Notes under the pieces: model-generated
Told to the model about the DNA's origin: nothing
The model's database searches: none
The model's input: the letters and a program-made list of their open reading frames with translations, nothing else
Assembly (NCBI RefSeq): GCF_023168165.1
Contig: NZ_BQYJ01000007.1
Coordinates: forward strand, 62,001-126,000
Length of the DNA stretch: 64,000 nucleotides
Origin: Niallia sp. NCCP-28
Lineage (GTDB): Bacteria > Bacillota > Bacilli > Bacillales > Cytobacillaceae
Direction of reading: 5' to 3'
Translations under genes and position numbers: made by a program
In this document: positions 9,431 through 18,144 of the stretch, one piece after another
Layout of the letters: every line of letters starts with the position of its first letter
Position numbering within the stretch: the first letter of the stretch is position 1

Positions 9431-9644
9431 TTTTCCTCTCCTTTTTCTGGTTCAATAATTAGAATGCTTTTTCTCATAAAAACATCTGAAAAATGATGGG
9501 AAATATTGATTAGAATTCAGCTTCTGCTCCTCCCTATGTATTTTTCCCTATTTTACTAAGAAAAAATGCATAAATTATGCAGAATTTTTTATCCTAAATT
9601 AAGAACATCCTTATAATACTAAATAATAACAATAACGGAACAAC

Positions 9645-9697
9645 TGAAAAAACAAAAATCCAATAAGTTATTTATTTGGTAAATAACTTATTGGATT
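9645..9697 (-). terminator. Strong intrinsic terminator after the four-helix copper protein
   Basis: An 18-bp perfect stem (AATCCAATAAGTTATTTA and its complement, 9657-9697) with a 5-nt loop. It is followed on the minus strand by TTTTTGTTTTTT. Confidence 0.85.
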
Positions 9698-9717
9698 TGT
9701 TCTATTGATAAATCAGC

Positions 9718-10047
9718 TTAAGAAACCATTTTTCGGCAAATCTCTGCGCATTTAAAACAAGACTCTGCACATTTTTGGCAGTGTTCATGATGACTGTGTT
9801 TTTTACATTCTTCTCCACATTTTTCACAAATCTCTGCACATAACAAACATATTTCCTTCATTACTGGACTATTAGACTGGATAGCCTTAGCGGCTAAGCT
9901 ACAAATGTCTGCACACTCTCTATCTAGCCTGATGCAATCGACCATCATTTTAACGTCATCCTCTTTTAAACAAGCATCAAAACAGTAATTGCATGCCTCC
10001 ATACATTCTAAACAAGCTTTTACACATTCTTCGTAAGTCATATTCAT
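9718..10047 (-). CDS. Four-helix-bundle copper-binding protein (DUF326/Csp-like)
   Basis: 109 residues, very rich in Cys (about 20) arranged as CxxxC on amphipathic helices (ECVKACLECMEACNYC, ICEKCGEEC), plus His residues near the C-terminus (HSHHEHC). This is the pattern of Csp/DUF326 proteins, which line a four-helix bundle core with thiolates to store many Cu(I) ions. There is no signal peptide, so it is a cytosolic Csp3-like form. An AGGAGG site precedes the ATG. It complements CopA export and CopZ transfer in the same island. Confidence 0.92.
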   Translation of the reverse strand: MNMTYEECVKACLECMEACNYCFDACLKEDDVKMMVDCIRLDRECADICSLAAKAIQSNSPVMKEICLLCAEICEKCGEECKKHSHHEHCQKCAESCFKCAEICRKMVS

Positions 10048-10211
10048 ATTATTACCTCCTCAATAGTTTTAGTAACAATATTATACTTCCCATAAGATAT
10101 TTAAATAAACTACATAAAAAATGCATATTTAATAGGATTTTGTTTAATTAAATGCAAAATTTCTACACAATTTTTTTATAAAATGATGAAAAAAACGCTA
10201 GGAGAATTATG

Positions 10212-10880
10212 ATGAAAAAAATCTTAATCATAGGAGGAGACAAAGGGTATTATTGGTTTAAACTCCTAAAGAGATACGGATTTGATTGCATTGAACCCGT
10301 AAATCCTAAAGATATGATTAATTCTATTATTAGTCAAAACATTACTATGGTATTAATAGATAACTCCTCACTAAAACTAAAAGTGGAAGACATATGTAAG
10401 GAAATTAGAGTTGTTTCTTCTGTCTTTTTAGTAGTAATTAGTAATAATACTAATGATTCACTGGTTAGTATCCTTAAAAATGGTGCGGATATTTGTTTAA
10501 AAGAACCAATTTATGAAGAAGAATTATTAGCTAGGATAAACTCATTATTCCGTACTCTACCTAAAGTGAAGAGTGAAGTCTATACATTTAATCATTTACA
10601 ATTAGAGAAAAGTAAGCATGAATTGACTTATAATAAAAAACTGATACCACTTTCTCAAATTGAAATTAAAATTATAGAATTGCTGATTAATAATCCTAAT
10701 AAAGTTCTAACCCCCAGTTCCTTAATAAAAAGTATTTGGACACACAATCCTATTAGTCAACAAACTCTTCGCTCATACATTAGAAACATTAGAGATAAAA
10801 TTAGAGAAACAGGATTTCCTATTGATAAACATTTAGAAACAATATGGGGTGTTGGTTATATTTGGAAGCAAGATGGTTGA
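10212..10880 (+). CDS. OmpR/PhoB-type response regulator, degenerate receiver
   Basis: About 222 residues: an N-terminal receiver-like domain (1-115) and a C-terminal winged helix (LSQIEIKIIELL ... GVGYIWK). The receiver lacks the usual acidic pair after the first strand (IIGGDKG). An Asp in MVLIDNSS and a Lys in CLKEP are present where the phospho-Asp and conserved Lys would be. No histidine kinase is next to it. It may act independently of phosphorylation. It reads away from the copper genes; 10209 is an alternative start. Confidence 0.85.
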   Translation: MKKILIIGGDKGYYWFKLLKRYGFDCIEPVNPKDMINSIISQNITMVLIDNSSLKLKVEDICKEIRVVSSVFLVVISNNTNDSLVSILKNGADICLKEPIYEEELLARINSLFRTLPKVKSEVYTFNHLQLEKSKHELTYNKKLIPLSQIEIKIIELLINNPNKVLTPSSLIKSIWTHNPISQQTLRSYIRNIRDKIRETGFPIDKHLETIWGVGYIWKQDG

Positions 10881-11072
10881 TTTTATTACGGTTATTATAG
10901 TTGATTTTTTCACTCTCTTTACCTCCCTTTAAAGTAATTTTTCCAAAAACGTTTATGATTATGCTACAACCCTAGCGACATAAAAAGGACTTCCCTTTAA
11001 TTAGGAAATCCCTGTTATACTTAATACGAGGAATTACTCTTCAACACAAGAGTAGAGCTATTCCTTTACTTA

Positions 11073-11110
11073 TAAACAAAACACTCTCTGTCTAGAGAGT
11101 GTTTTGTTTA
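11073..11110. terminator. Perfect bidirectional terminator
   Basis: A 17-bp perfect stem (TAAACAAAACACTCTCT) with loop GTCT between the convergent regulator gene (+) and the coiled-coil gene (-). Confidence 0.85.
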
Positions 11111-11179
11111 GTCAAAATTGTTTCCCTTTTGGGTTATCTCATTCACTTTTAAAATATGTATCCATTATAACATTACCTG

Positions 11180-12073
11180 TTATTTTATAAGTTTTTGTAA
11201 TTCTTTTACCGTTTTATCTTTTTGTTCAAATAGGTTTTGAAGTTGATTGTTTTTTGCTTTTTCCATAGTGGATATGACACCGTTTAATCTATTCTTCTCT
11301 GTTTTTTCTTTTGACTCTAAATTGCTAATTTTGTAATTAAGAACTGTTTTAGAAATCGATCCCCTTTTAAATTGAGAATTCCATTTGTCCTTTTCGAAAC
11401 TAGTTGTTAAACCTAGTAATTTAATCTCTGTTTCCTTCCCTTTTATATCGTTATCAAAATGTAATCGAATGGCCTGTGTTTTGTATTTAACAACAGCTTT
11501 ATTGATTAAAGTAATATTATTCATAATCTCATCTGTTCCAGCATTCATTTCTATTCTTTTAGATTCTTCTTTTTGCATGGAAGAGATATTGTATTCCATC
11601 GATTTCCCTATAGAGGCTAATTGTTTCGATTGAGAATCATTTAATTGTGCGATCTTCTTTTCAAAATTCTTCTCTATGTTCGTTTGTTCCGTATCTATAT
11701 TACTTAATTTTTTATTATACGTTTGCTTCGCTTGTGTAGCATTCTTCTTTTTTTCCTCTTTATACACTTGTAACGCTTCATATCTTTGTTCCGTTATTTT
11801 AAATAGCTGACTTTTCTTTGTGACTTCCTCTACTAGAATAAGGCTCTCTATTTCTGTCTTTACTGTTTGTTTTTCCTCTTGATAGTAATCCAACATGGAA
11901 TTATTCAAGTATCTTAAAATCTCATTTTCCTTCTTGGGTATACTTCCACTTGTATCAACATTAGAAGCTGCTTCTACACGTGTGTTTTCCAAAGTAATTG
12001 GATTAACCAATCCTCCAATAGTCAGTATTCCTGTAAGTGTTAATCCCATCATAAATTTCTTTTTTCTATCCAT
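11180..12073 (-). CDS. Secreted coiled-coil protein, function unknown
   Basis: 297 residues with a clear Sec signal peptide (basic start, hydrophobic core, VEAAS near residue 36). The rest is almost entirely Lys/Glu/Gln-rich helix with coiled-coil character (for example KKIAQLNDSQSKQLASIG) and no cysteines or recognised domain. It could be an extracellular structural or adhesion-modulating protein. AGGAGAG precedes the ATG. Confidence 0.7.
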   Translation of the reverse strand: MDRKKKFMMGLTLTGILTIGGLVNPITLENTRVEAASNVDTSGSIPKKENEILRYLNNSMLDYYQEEKQTVKTEIESLILVEEVTKKSQLFKITEQRYEALQVYKEEKKKNATQAKQTYNKKLSNIDTEQTNIEKNFEKKIAQLNDSQSKQLASIGKSMEYNISSMQKEESKRIEMNAGTDEIMNNITLINKAVVKYKTQAIRLHFDNDIKGKETEIKLLGLTTSFEKDKWNSQFKRGSISKTVLNYKISNLESKEKTEKNRLNGVISTMEKAKNNQLQNLFEQKDKTVKELQKLIK

Positions 12074-12229
12074 CTATTCATCTCTCCTAAGCTTTAATAG
12101 AGTAATTATATAGGGTTAAAAATAGTGCAATTGTTACTTATGTCAGTATAATCAAAAAAAGTTATTCGACATTATCCCTGACACTGTGAAAAACCTTAGT
12201 TGGTATTAACTTTCAACAGCTGGTTGTAA

Positions 12230-12568
12230 ATGAAGCAAGAACAGCGTATTATGTTCGTTAAGTTAATGCGATGCGATAAAACTATAGAAAGAAGGATATT
12301 TATGCTTAAATTAGGGCTAAGAATATTAGATCGGTTAGGTACAAAAGAAAACATTACCTTTGGTTCCGTTTATATTGCGTTAGGCTGCATTTATAAATTA
12401 GAAGAACAAATTCTATATGTACGTAAATTCGCTGAAATAGATCCGGATTATGTTATAACTTTAAGAAAGTATGTGGAGAGAGAATCTAGGAGAACAGGAG
12501 ATATGGAGATTGCTAAGGGCTGGTATAAAGCCATTTCTATTGTGGATTCTGAGAATGATGAAAATTAA
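12230..12568 (+). CDS. Small hypothetical protein
   Basis: 112 residues, Arg/Lys-rich and probably helical; no family recognised. The ATG at 12230 has a weak ribosome site, whereas the in-frame ATG at 12302 has AAGGA nearby, so the real protein may be about 88 residues. An inverted repeat follows. Coding status uncertain. Confidence 0.4.
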   Translation: MKQEQRIMFVKLMRCDKTIERRIFMLKLGLRILDRLGTKENITFGSVYIALGCIYKLEEQILYVRKFAEIDPDYVITLRKYVERESRRTGDMEIAKGWYKAISIVDSENDEN

Positions 12569-12606
12569 AAGTCAAACCTTTAAAGACATAGGTTTTAATG
12601 GCTTAT

Positions 12607-12651
12607 GGTTGGGTCACTCTTGGAATCCCAGTAAACAAGAGTGCCCCAACC
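12607..12651 (+). terminator. GC-rich stem-loop after the small hypothetical gene
   Basis: GGTTGGG(T)CACTCTTG pairs with CAAGAGTG(C)CCCAACC. No U-tract follows, so it may be an RNA-stabilising hairpin rather than a terminator. Confidence 0.45.
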
Positions 12652-12780
12652 ACTTGCATGTAAGGTGATAGCAAGCAAATGGATTTAAACTTGCTACTCT
12701 TATATTATTCCCAAAGTTATAACATTTATGTATAGTTATATCGCACCTGGAGTCACAATGTAAAAAAGGTTTAAAATAAC

Positions 12781-12808
12781 AAAAAGAAGAGGATATTACT
12801 CCCCTTCC
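12781..12808 (-). terminator. Terminator after the CwlT-like gene
   Basis: GAAGGGGAG...TCCTCTTC stem followed by UUUUUG on the minus strand, about 90 nt after the stop at 12899. Confidence 0.6.
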
Positions 12809-12898
12809 TTTTATTGAGTTTCGCTAATAACTTTTGGTTAGAAGTGACGAGCTTCTACCCTCTTATTATACCATGAATAGGAACTGATTCTTGAATCA

Positions 12899-14542
12899 TT
12901 AAATATTAGTAACTCGCTGAACTCGGTGATTAAATTTTTCTTTCCAATAGCCTGTAGTCATATCCTCTATAGCTACCCCATTGGAACTTTGAGCACCAAT
13001 GAATTTACCATCACCTATATAAATACCGACATGCCCATCCTTTTTATATGTATCAAAAAAGACTAAATCACCTGGCTGCATTTCCTTCTCTTCAACAGCA
13101 GTACCCCTATTTTTTAATGTCTCCGTACTTACTGAGCTTTGTTCTCCTAACTGAACCCCTATTTGATTATACGCCCAATAAACGAAGCTAGAGCAATCAA
13201 ATCTACCGTTCTTTACATCCTCTTGATTGCGACCACCACCAAATACATAAACGGAGTTTCCAATCCACCGGTTACCTACAGTAGTAACGTCATACTCCCC
13301 ACCGGATTTCAGTTGAACATCTCCATCCTTAGAGATTTGGGTACCATTTTTGAAGTTTTCAGCTAAGTTGATTACTTTTTCCACATACCAGTCTGCATGG
13401 TTATAATGCCAGATAGCTTTTCTCGGATCTGTGGCAAATCCATTACTAGATAAATAGTTAGCAGCTGCAGCTACTCCATCTGCAACGCTATAAGGGTCTG
13501 CTTTGCCGTCATTATCTGCATCCACACCATAACCATTTCCCTTTTTGATTGTTTCTAGGTCAGTAATATCTACATCCTCTCCAACCAAACCTCCGCTCGA
13601 TTCATACTTGTACCCAACCCAAGTACTTGGAATGAATTGCATGCTACCAATTGCTCCAACCGAAGAAGTCATAGTAGGACTAGTGGAGAAGCTTGTCTCT
13701 ATGGAATGAATGGCAGCCAGATAGTACCAAGGTACACCATATTCTTTTTCTCCGTACAGATAGTACTTCATATACTGTGATGGAACTCCAGTAACGCTTG
13801 TATCTATAGATGGACTAATAACAGTAGTATTAGAAGGGATATTACTTTGACCAAAGAATGCACTTCCCTGTTCTGCTCTCTCCTCTTCATTGCTGATTGC
13901 CTCTTCTATTAGGTTCTTTTCTTTCTCTATTTTCTTGTTTTTTTCTAGGAGTTGTTGCTTTTGTTCCTTGGAAGCTGCTTCTTTTTGTTTCAGCTGCTCC
14001 ACCAATTGTTCCTTTTCACTTTGTTGTTCTTGTAGCTGTGAAACCATGCCTTCTAATTCCACTTGGTTACTTTCCAGTTCCGACGTAGCTTCATTTAGCT
14101 CTTCTTGCAGCGTAAGTAATTGACTTACCTGTTGAACGTTATCCAATAAATATTGTTGTTTATTAACTGTCGTAATGGCAGGAATTCCAAGGATTAGATC
14201 TTGATGGACCATTTTACTTAACTGACCATCTGGATCTATTTCCTTCATTTGTTTGTTAATCGTTTCTAACCGAGAAGAAATAGATTCTAATCGTTCCTGT
14301 TCTTTTTTTATGGTAAGTTGATTCTGCTCCAACGCCTTATCATACTGGTTCAATTGTCGTTCCAGAATAACTCGTTCATTTTTATAAGCGTTTATCTCTT
14401 TATCCATCTTTGTGACTTGTTCCTGAATGCTGTCTTGATTACTTTGTAAGTGATCGGATACCGTTTGACTTTGTTCTTCTGCACTTACATGCGTTGTTCC
14501 AATTACCCCAACACTTAAACAAATAGCAGCTATTTTCTTCAT
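12899..14542 (-). CDS. Bifunctional cell-wall hydrolase (lytic transglycosylase + NlpC/P60), CwlT-like
   Basis: 547 residues: signal peptide (about 1-21), long Glu/Gln/Lys-rich coiled coil (about 25-240), lytic transglycosylase domain (about 260-395; AIHSIETSF with the catalytic Glu, GAIGSMQF) and a C-terminal NlpC/P60 domain (Cys near 450 in RFDCSSFVYW, His near 503 in GHVGIYIG). Paired muramidase/peptidase enzymes of this kind (CwlT of ICEBs1, TcpG, Orf14 of Tn916) open peptidoglycan for conjugative transfer. The coiled coil may self-inhibit, as in PcsB-type proteins (inference). AGGAGG precedes the ATG, and a terminator hairpin lies directly upstream of that site. Confidence 0.92.
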   Translation of the reverse strand: MKKIAAICLSVGVIGTTHVSAEEQSQTVSDHLQSNQDSIQEQVTKMDKEINAYKNERVILERQLNQYDKALEQNQLTIKKEQERLESISSRLETINKQMKEIDPDGQLSKMVHQDLILGIPAITTVNKQQYLLDNVQQVSQLLTLQEELNEATSELESNQVELEGMVSQLQEQQSEKEQLVEQLKQKEAASKEQKQQLLEKNKKIEKEKNLIEEAISNEEERAEQGSAFFGQSNIPSNTTVISPSIDTSVTGVPSQYMKYYLYGEKEYGVPWYYLAAIHSIETSFSTSPTMTSSVGAIGSMQFIPSTWVGYKYESSGGLVGEDVDITDLETIKKGNGYGVDADNDGKADPYSVADGVAAAANYLSSNGFATDPRKAIWHYNHADWYVEKVINLAENFKNGTQISKDGDVQLKSGGEYDVTTVGNRWIGNSVYVFGGGRNQEDVKNGRFDCSSFVYWAYNQIGVQLGEQSSVSTETLKNRGTAVEEKEMQPGDLVFFDTYKKDGHVGIYIGDGKFIGAQSSNGVAIEDMTTGYWKEKFNHRVQRVTNI

Positions 14543-14560
14543 ATTTCCTCCTTAAATATA

Positions 14561-14606
14561 AAAACCCCTAAGAAGACATAGGATTACTATATCTCCTTAG
14601 GGGCTC
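14561..14606 (-). promoter_or_regulatory. Leader terminator before the CwlT-like gene
   Basis: On the minus strand AAGGGAGAG is followed by a stem CCCCTAAG...CTTAGGGG and TTTTTATA, ending about 10 nt before the AAGGAGG ribosome site of the hydrolase. It is also about 40 nt after the upstream stop, so it could simply end that gene. Its position favours an attenuator that must be passed to express the hydrolase. Confidence 0.6.
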
Positions 14607-14647
14607 TCCCTTTATTTATATTTGATTATTAAATCCCTTTACTAAAG

Positions 14648-14920
14648 TCACTCCACTATCCCTGCAGCAATCGTCTGAAATAAAGGGCGTAACGGACTTT
14701 TTCGTTTCTTCATTATCTTTACCATTTGAACGATTTCTCTGAGCTCTGTGTCGGATGAAACTTCAATTATTACTTCCCCTAAAGCTTCCCCCCTCATAAT
14801 AGAACGATTAGAGCAAGGTACCGAGATGAACTTTTCTTTTTTCAATATATTTCTGAGAAACCTCTTGTCGTGCTCGTGTGCAACCGATTTAGGGTCTGCC
14901 TCTAATAAGTATGCCTCCAT
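14648..14920 (-). CDS. Small hypothetical protein
   Basis: About 90 residues, no recognised domain. It has mixed charge with a basic stretch MKKRKSP. AAGGA lies 8 nt before the ATG at 14920; the GTG at 14926 is too close to it. The gap to the preceding gene is only about 20 nt, so the two form an operon. Confidence 0.55.
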   Translation of the reverse strand: MEAYLLEADPKSVAHEHDKRFLRNILKKEKFISVPCSNRSIMRGEALGEVIIEVSSDTELREIVQMVKIMKKRKSPLRPLFQTIAAGIVE

Positions 14921-14939
14921 ATTCACTTTTCCTTCTCCC

Positions 14940-15401
14940 TTACGCTACTTCCTCGGCGATAGTGTCGTTTACCTTGTTCGCAAACTCCTGAAGGTTCCCT
15001 TTTTCTAGGATAGAGATTTGAATAGGGATAGAATGGCCAGCATTATTGGTTACAATTAAGGTAGATGTATAAGAATTAAATAGCGGCACGATTCCTAACA
15101 CCAAAAATAAAAGACCAAATAAATTAAAATTAAATAACTCTGGTATACCAATCAAGGTAAAAACTAAACCAATCGCAAAGCGTTTTAAGTGGAATTTTGT
15201 AGAGGTAGAAACGCTCGCAATAGATTTCAAAGGCATCGTTACTTCGTTTTTTCCTAATGGCAAAAGGCTAAATAAGGTGTTGCGATCATATCCCTTAAAT
15301 CGTTTATTCGTTAGCGCTAAATCAGTAGTTAACCACCTTAACACCACATTGGTACAATAAGTATCCTCCATAATCACTCTTTCATTTTTAATTTCTGACA
15401 T
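14940..15401 (-). CDS. Small membrane protein, function unknown
   Basis: About 153 residues: an N-terminal globular part that resembles a PH-like fold (ALTNKRFKGY), a central hydrophobic hairpin of two helices (FAIGLVFTLIGIP, LFGLLFLVLGIVPLF), and a C-terminal soluble part. A longer reading from 15461 would be coded by the upstream terminator hairpin. GGAGTG 9 nt before ATG 15401 shows the real start. Function unknown; likely co-transcribed with the next small gene. Confidence 0.65.
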   Translation of the reverse strand: MSEIKNERVIMEDTYCTNVVLRWLTTDLALTNKRFKGYDRNTLFSLLPLGKNEVTMPLKSIASVSTSTKFHLKRFAIGLVFTLIGIPELFNFNLFGLLFLVLGIVPLFNSYTSTLIVTNNAGHSIPIQISILEKGNLQEFANKVNDTIAEEVA

Positions 15402-15426
15402 GATTAAAATCACTCCTTTTAAAAAT

Positions 15427-15485
15427 AAAAAAGCCCCTAGAAGAGAACATACCTGTGGCATGTTCTACATCTAGGGGCTCTCCCT
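15427..15485 (-). promoter_or_regulatory. Leader terminator before the small membrane protein gene
   Basis: AAGGGAGAG, then stem AGCCCCTAG...CTAGGGGCT with an inner AGAACAT/ATGTTCT stem, then TTTTTTATTTTT and the ribosome site. The start of the motif (GGGAGAGCCCCTA) is identical to that before the CwlT-like gene. A weak promoter TTGATA-16-GATAAC lies just upstream, so this could be an attenuator with its own promoter. Confidence 0.6.
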
Positions 15486-15630
15486 TTAGTGTTATCTAAA
15501 TTAAGTTAAGTTTATCAATGTAACGGGATATTGTAAAGAAGGAATAAGGTACTAACCTAAATCCCTATTATTTTCATCCTTAATCAACCGTTTTTTAATT
15601 ATTTCAACTCTACTCATTTGTTTACTGTAA

Positions 15631-15897
15631 CTAATCACGAATAATAAATTTTTCTCTTTCTTCATCTGTAAGATCCTTTGGCTTTTTCCCATGTTCAGCA
15701 CAATATTTAGACAATGCTCTGAATCGAATTTTAGGTTCATTAGTTTCCTTTGGATCTACAAAGATGCCATCTGGAAAATATTTATCTGCCTTATCAAATT
15801 CCTTAAGCATATCATTCCTCACCTCTTCATTATTGTTTCCAACATGAAGATTCCGCAAAACACTATAATCTGATAAATCACGAGCTATTTTACCCAT
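15631..15897 (-). CDS. Small hypothetical protein, coupled to the acetyltransferase-like gene
   Basis: 88 residues, charged, no recognised domain. GGAGGTG is 7 nt before the ATG and lies within the end of the preceding gene. The two genes overlap by 13 nt, indicating translational coupling. A partner role (for example toxin/antitoxin) is only a guess from the overlap. Confidence 0.6.
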   Translation of the reverse strand: MGKIARDLSDYSVLRNLHVGNNNEEVRNDMLKEFDKADKYFPDGIFVDPKETNEPKIRFRALSKYCAEHGKKPKDLTDEEREKFIIRD

Positions 15898-16433
15898 TGT
15901 ATAGCACCTCCAGGAAAATACCTTTTTGCTAGTCTCTGACCAATGTTCTCATCAAAAATGATTAATTGACTTTTCTCTTCGAATAATTCGCCACCAAGCT
16001 CATTTGATGTGTAAAAATTAATTGTTTCTGTCTTAGATGTTAAATGCATATAACCATCGCAACCATTCTCTAAACTATACTGGCAAGCAAAGGCAACAAG
16101 ATTATTTCCTACACCTTTATATATTCTAAAATCGTTAACTCCATACCTCTCTAATCCAATCCTGTAAAGCTTATTTTCCTTAGAAGATTCAGCTGAAACT
16201 AGTTGTACTCTATATTCCCCCTTATACACTCTTAAGGCAACTATACCTTGAGCTATTCCAGGGTATTCTTTTGTCTCTAATGAAAAGACTTCACAATCTT
16301 TATTAAAATCATTTTTAAAATTGAATACCCAATTTGGAGGAATATATTCTCCTACTTCATTTTTACCCACTCTACGGTAATAACAATCTACGAATTGACG
16401 CGTCCTGATATTATATAGCATAGTCTCATTCAC
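15885..16433 (-). CDS. Putative GNAT-like acetyltransferase
   Basis: 182 residues. The C-terminal half shows the GNAT acetyl-CoA pattern: YKGVGNNLVAFACQYSLENG, then a short strand and NFYTSNELGG. The N-terminal half is divergent. The start is GTG at 16433 or ATG four codons later, with a weak ribosome site. Substrate unknown. The overlap with the downstream 88-residue gene suggests the pair acts together. Confidence 0.5.
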   Translation of the reverse strand: MNETMLYNIRTRQFVDCYYRRVGKNEVGEYIPPNWVFNFKNDFNKDCEVFSLETKEYPGIAQGIVALRVYKGEYRVQLVSAESSKENKLYRIGLERYGVNDFRIYKGVGNNLVAFACQYSLENGCDGYMHLTSKTETINFYTSNELGGELFEEKSQLIIFDENIGQRLAKRYFPGGAIQWVK

Positions 16434-16770
16434 TTTCTATATATATTATACAATTATACCATATTCTAAAATCATAGAATCCAAGCATTTAATAAATTCA
16501 AACTTTTCAGACATATAATATAGTAATACTATAATGGTTTAATTATGTTTTTTGATTTATTCTCCCTGAGCAACAGATACTGTATCCCTGTATTTAAACT
16601 TCTTTTAATGTCAACCTGATGTCTATGGAAATTTTAAGTTCTTATAGGTGCAAAAATTATGAGTCATTCTCCCAAAACAAAAGGACAAAGATCAACTCTT
16701 TATCCTTTACTTTTTTTATTTTGATATTAAAAGGCTCTACTCCTATTAACTTGGAATAAAGCCTACTTTT

Positions 16771-17058
16771 TTATAAAGATGCAACCTTAGAAAGTTTAGA
16801 TAACCTTCTTCTATTTATTAAATTACTGATTTTAAATGCAAGAGATTCTTTTCGCTTCGCTGTAAATTCAACTGTAGCCGATTGTTCTTCTGAGGCTTTT
16901 AGCATCTCATAATAACGAGCTCTAGCTGAATCCAATATCTCATTAATATCAGAGACTATGATAGCTCTTTGTTTGTCTCCAAAAGCATCCATAAGCAACA
17001 ATTTTAATTCATCAACTTTTTGTTTTTCTTCATCAGTCAATACATCCAATAATCGCAT
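16771..17058 (-). CDS. Small helical protein, duplicate 1
   Basis: 95 residues, highly charged and helical; no known domain. It begins with LLDVLTDEEKQKVDELK and ends with a basic tail (NRRRLSKLSKVASL) shared with the copy at 17369. AAGGAG lies upstream. An AGGCTTTATTCC...GGAGTAGAGCCT terminator follows the stop directly. Confidence 0.6.
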   Translation of the reverse strand: MRLLDVLTDEEKQKVDELKLLLMDAFGDKQRAIIVSDINEILDSARARYYEMLKASEEQSATVEFTAKRKESLAFKISNLINRRRLSKLSKVASL

Positions 17059-17368
17059 AGGTCAATGTTCTCCTTCCATGATCCTTAAAGTAACTTCGGC
17101 CTTATTTGTTATTTACATTATACTACATTTGAGCCAATACTAAATCTAATTAAAGAAGAAGCAATTATTGTTCCTTCTTATTTTTAGGCATTGGTAAGAC
17201 TTCCTTTACTATGCTATCCACCTTTTTCATTTTAGGTTCTTATAGGTGCAAAAATTATGAGTAATTTCCAAAAACAAAAGGACAAAGATCAACTCTTTAT
17301 CCTTTACTTTCTTTATTTAGATATTAAAAAGGCTCTATTCCATTTATCTTGGAATAAAGCCTACTTTT

Positions 17369-17659
17369 CTATAAAGATGCAACCTTAGAAAGTTTAGATA
17401 ACCTTCTTCTATTTCTTAAATTACTGATTTTAAATGCAAGAGACTCTTTTCGCTTCGCTGTAAATTCAACTGTTGCAGATTGTTCTTCTGAAGCATTTAA
17501 CATTTCATAATATCTAGCCTTCGCTGTATCAAATATTTCTCTAACTTCTTGTCCTAAAACATATCTTTCCTTATCACTAAAAGCATCAAGAATAAGCAAT
17601 TTCAATTCATCTACTCTTTGCTTTTCTTCAGCAGTTAATACATCCCTTAAGCGCACCAT
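17369..17659 (-). CDS. Small helical protein, duplicate 2
   Basis: About 96 residues, paralogue of the preceding entry. The C-terminal ~45 residues are almost identical while the first half differs at many positions. GGAG 8 nt before ATG 17659 sets the start; the longer TTG reading from 17689 is not supported. The stop is followed at once by a terminator (AGGCTTTATTCCA/TGGAATAGAGCCT, then TTTTT). Confidence 0.62.
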   Translation of the reverse strand: MVRLRDVLTAEEKQRVDELKLLILDAFSDKERYVLGQEVREIFDTAKARYYEMLNASEEQSATVEFTAKRKESLAFKISNLRNRRRLSKLSKVASL

Positions 17660-17756
17660 GGTCATTTCTCCTTTCTCTTTTTGCCTCAACGTTCTATATA
17701 ATTATTAATATTATACCACAAATGACCTTTTGCTAAATATGAAGAAGGAGCAATTT

Positions 17757-18113
17757 TTATTGTTCTTTCTTTTTTTTATTAGCTGGTGGTAATTCTTCGT
17801 TCTCCTCTAAAACAAGTGAATTTACAACTTCGCTGTTCTTTAATGTTTTATCTTTCTCGACCATATTAATTGCATTTTCCCCTGCATATCCGCCTAAAAT
17901 TGCTGTTAAAAAGATACGCTCCATTCCATTAGGATCTGCAAATAAAATCGCAACAACTGCAACAACTGCACCAAATCCAATGTCTAAGAGTACACCTGGG
18001 TTAAAAGTTGTTTTATGGTTTCTTGGTTTTTTAATAGTATTGTTTCTTTTCGCGTGAGTTAACAAACCCATAAAACCGCCAATACAACCCGCAATAACTA
18101 AATTTTCCAACAA
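17757..18113 (-). CDS. DUF4257-like small membrane protein
   Basis: About 118 residues with two Gly-rich hydrophobic segments (ENLVIAGCIGGFMGLLTHA and GFGAVVAVVAILFADP) and a charged C-terminal tail (KKKKEQ). The pattern matches DUF4257 proteins of Bacillus. GAGGTG precedes a TTG start near 18113; a TTG at 18152 would start inside the leader terminator and is rejected. It is expressed behind the structured leader RNA at 18145-18260. Confidence 0.65.
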   Translation of the reverse strand: MLENLVIAGCIGGFMGLLTHAKRNNTIKKPRNHKTTFNPGVLLDIGFGAVVAVVAILFADPNGMERIFLTAILGGYAGENAINMVEKDKTLKNSEVVNSLVLEENEELPPANKKKKEQ

Positions 18114-18144
18114 ACTTATCACCTCTTTATGCTTAATTGTCAAT

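Larger units (their letters stand above)
16630..17659 (-). repeat. Tandem gene duplication with identical 3' halves
   Basis: Two copies of a gene plus 3' region lie about 600 nt apart. The last ~45 codons, the terminator stems after the stops and the following AGTTCTTATAGGTGC-type region are nearly identical, while the first half of each gene has diverged. This pattern suggests duplication followed by partial gene conversion. Confidence 0.8.

Noticed and set aside
15401-15461. Longer N-terminus for the 14940 gene starting at 15461
   Set aside because: The extra codons are the leader terminator hairpin, and a good ribosome site supports ATG 15401.
15552-15740. 62-codon reading overlapping the 88-residue gene
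   Set aside because: No ribosome site and it overlaps a better supported gene in another frame.
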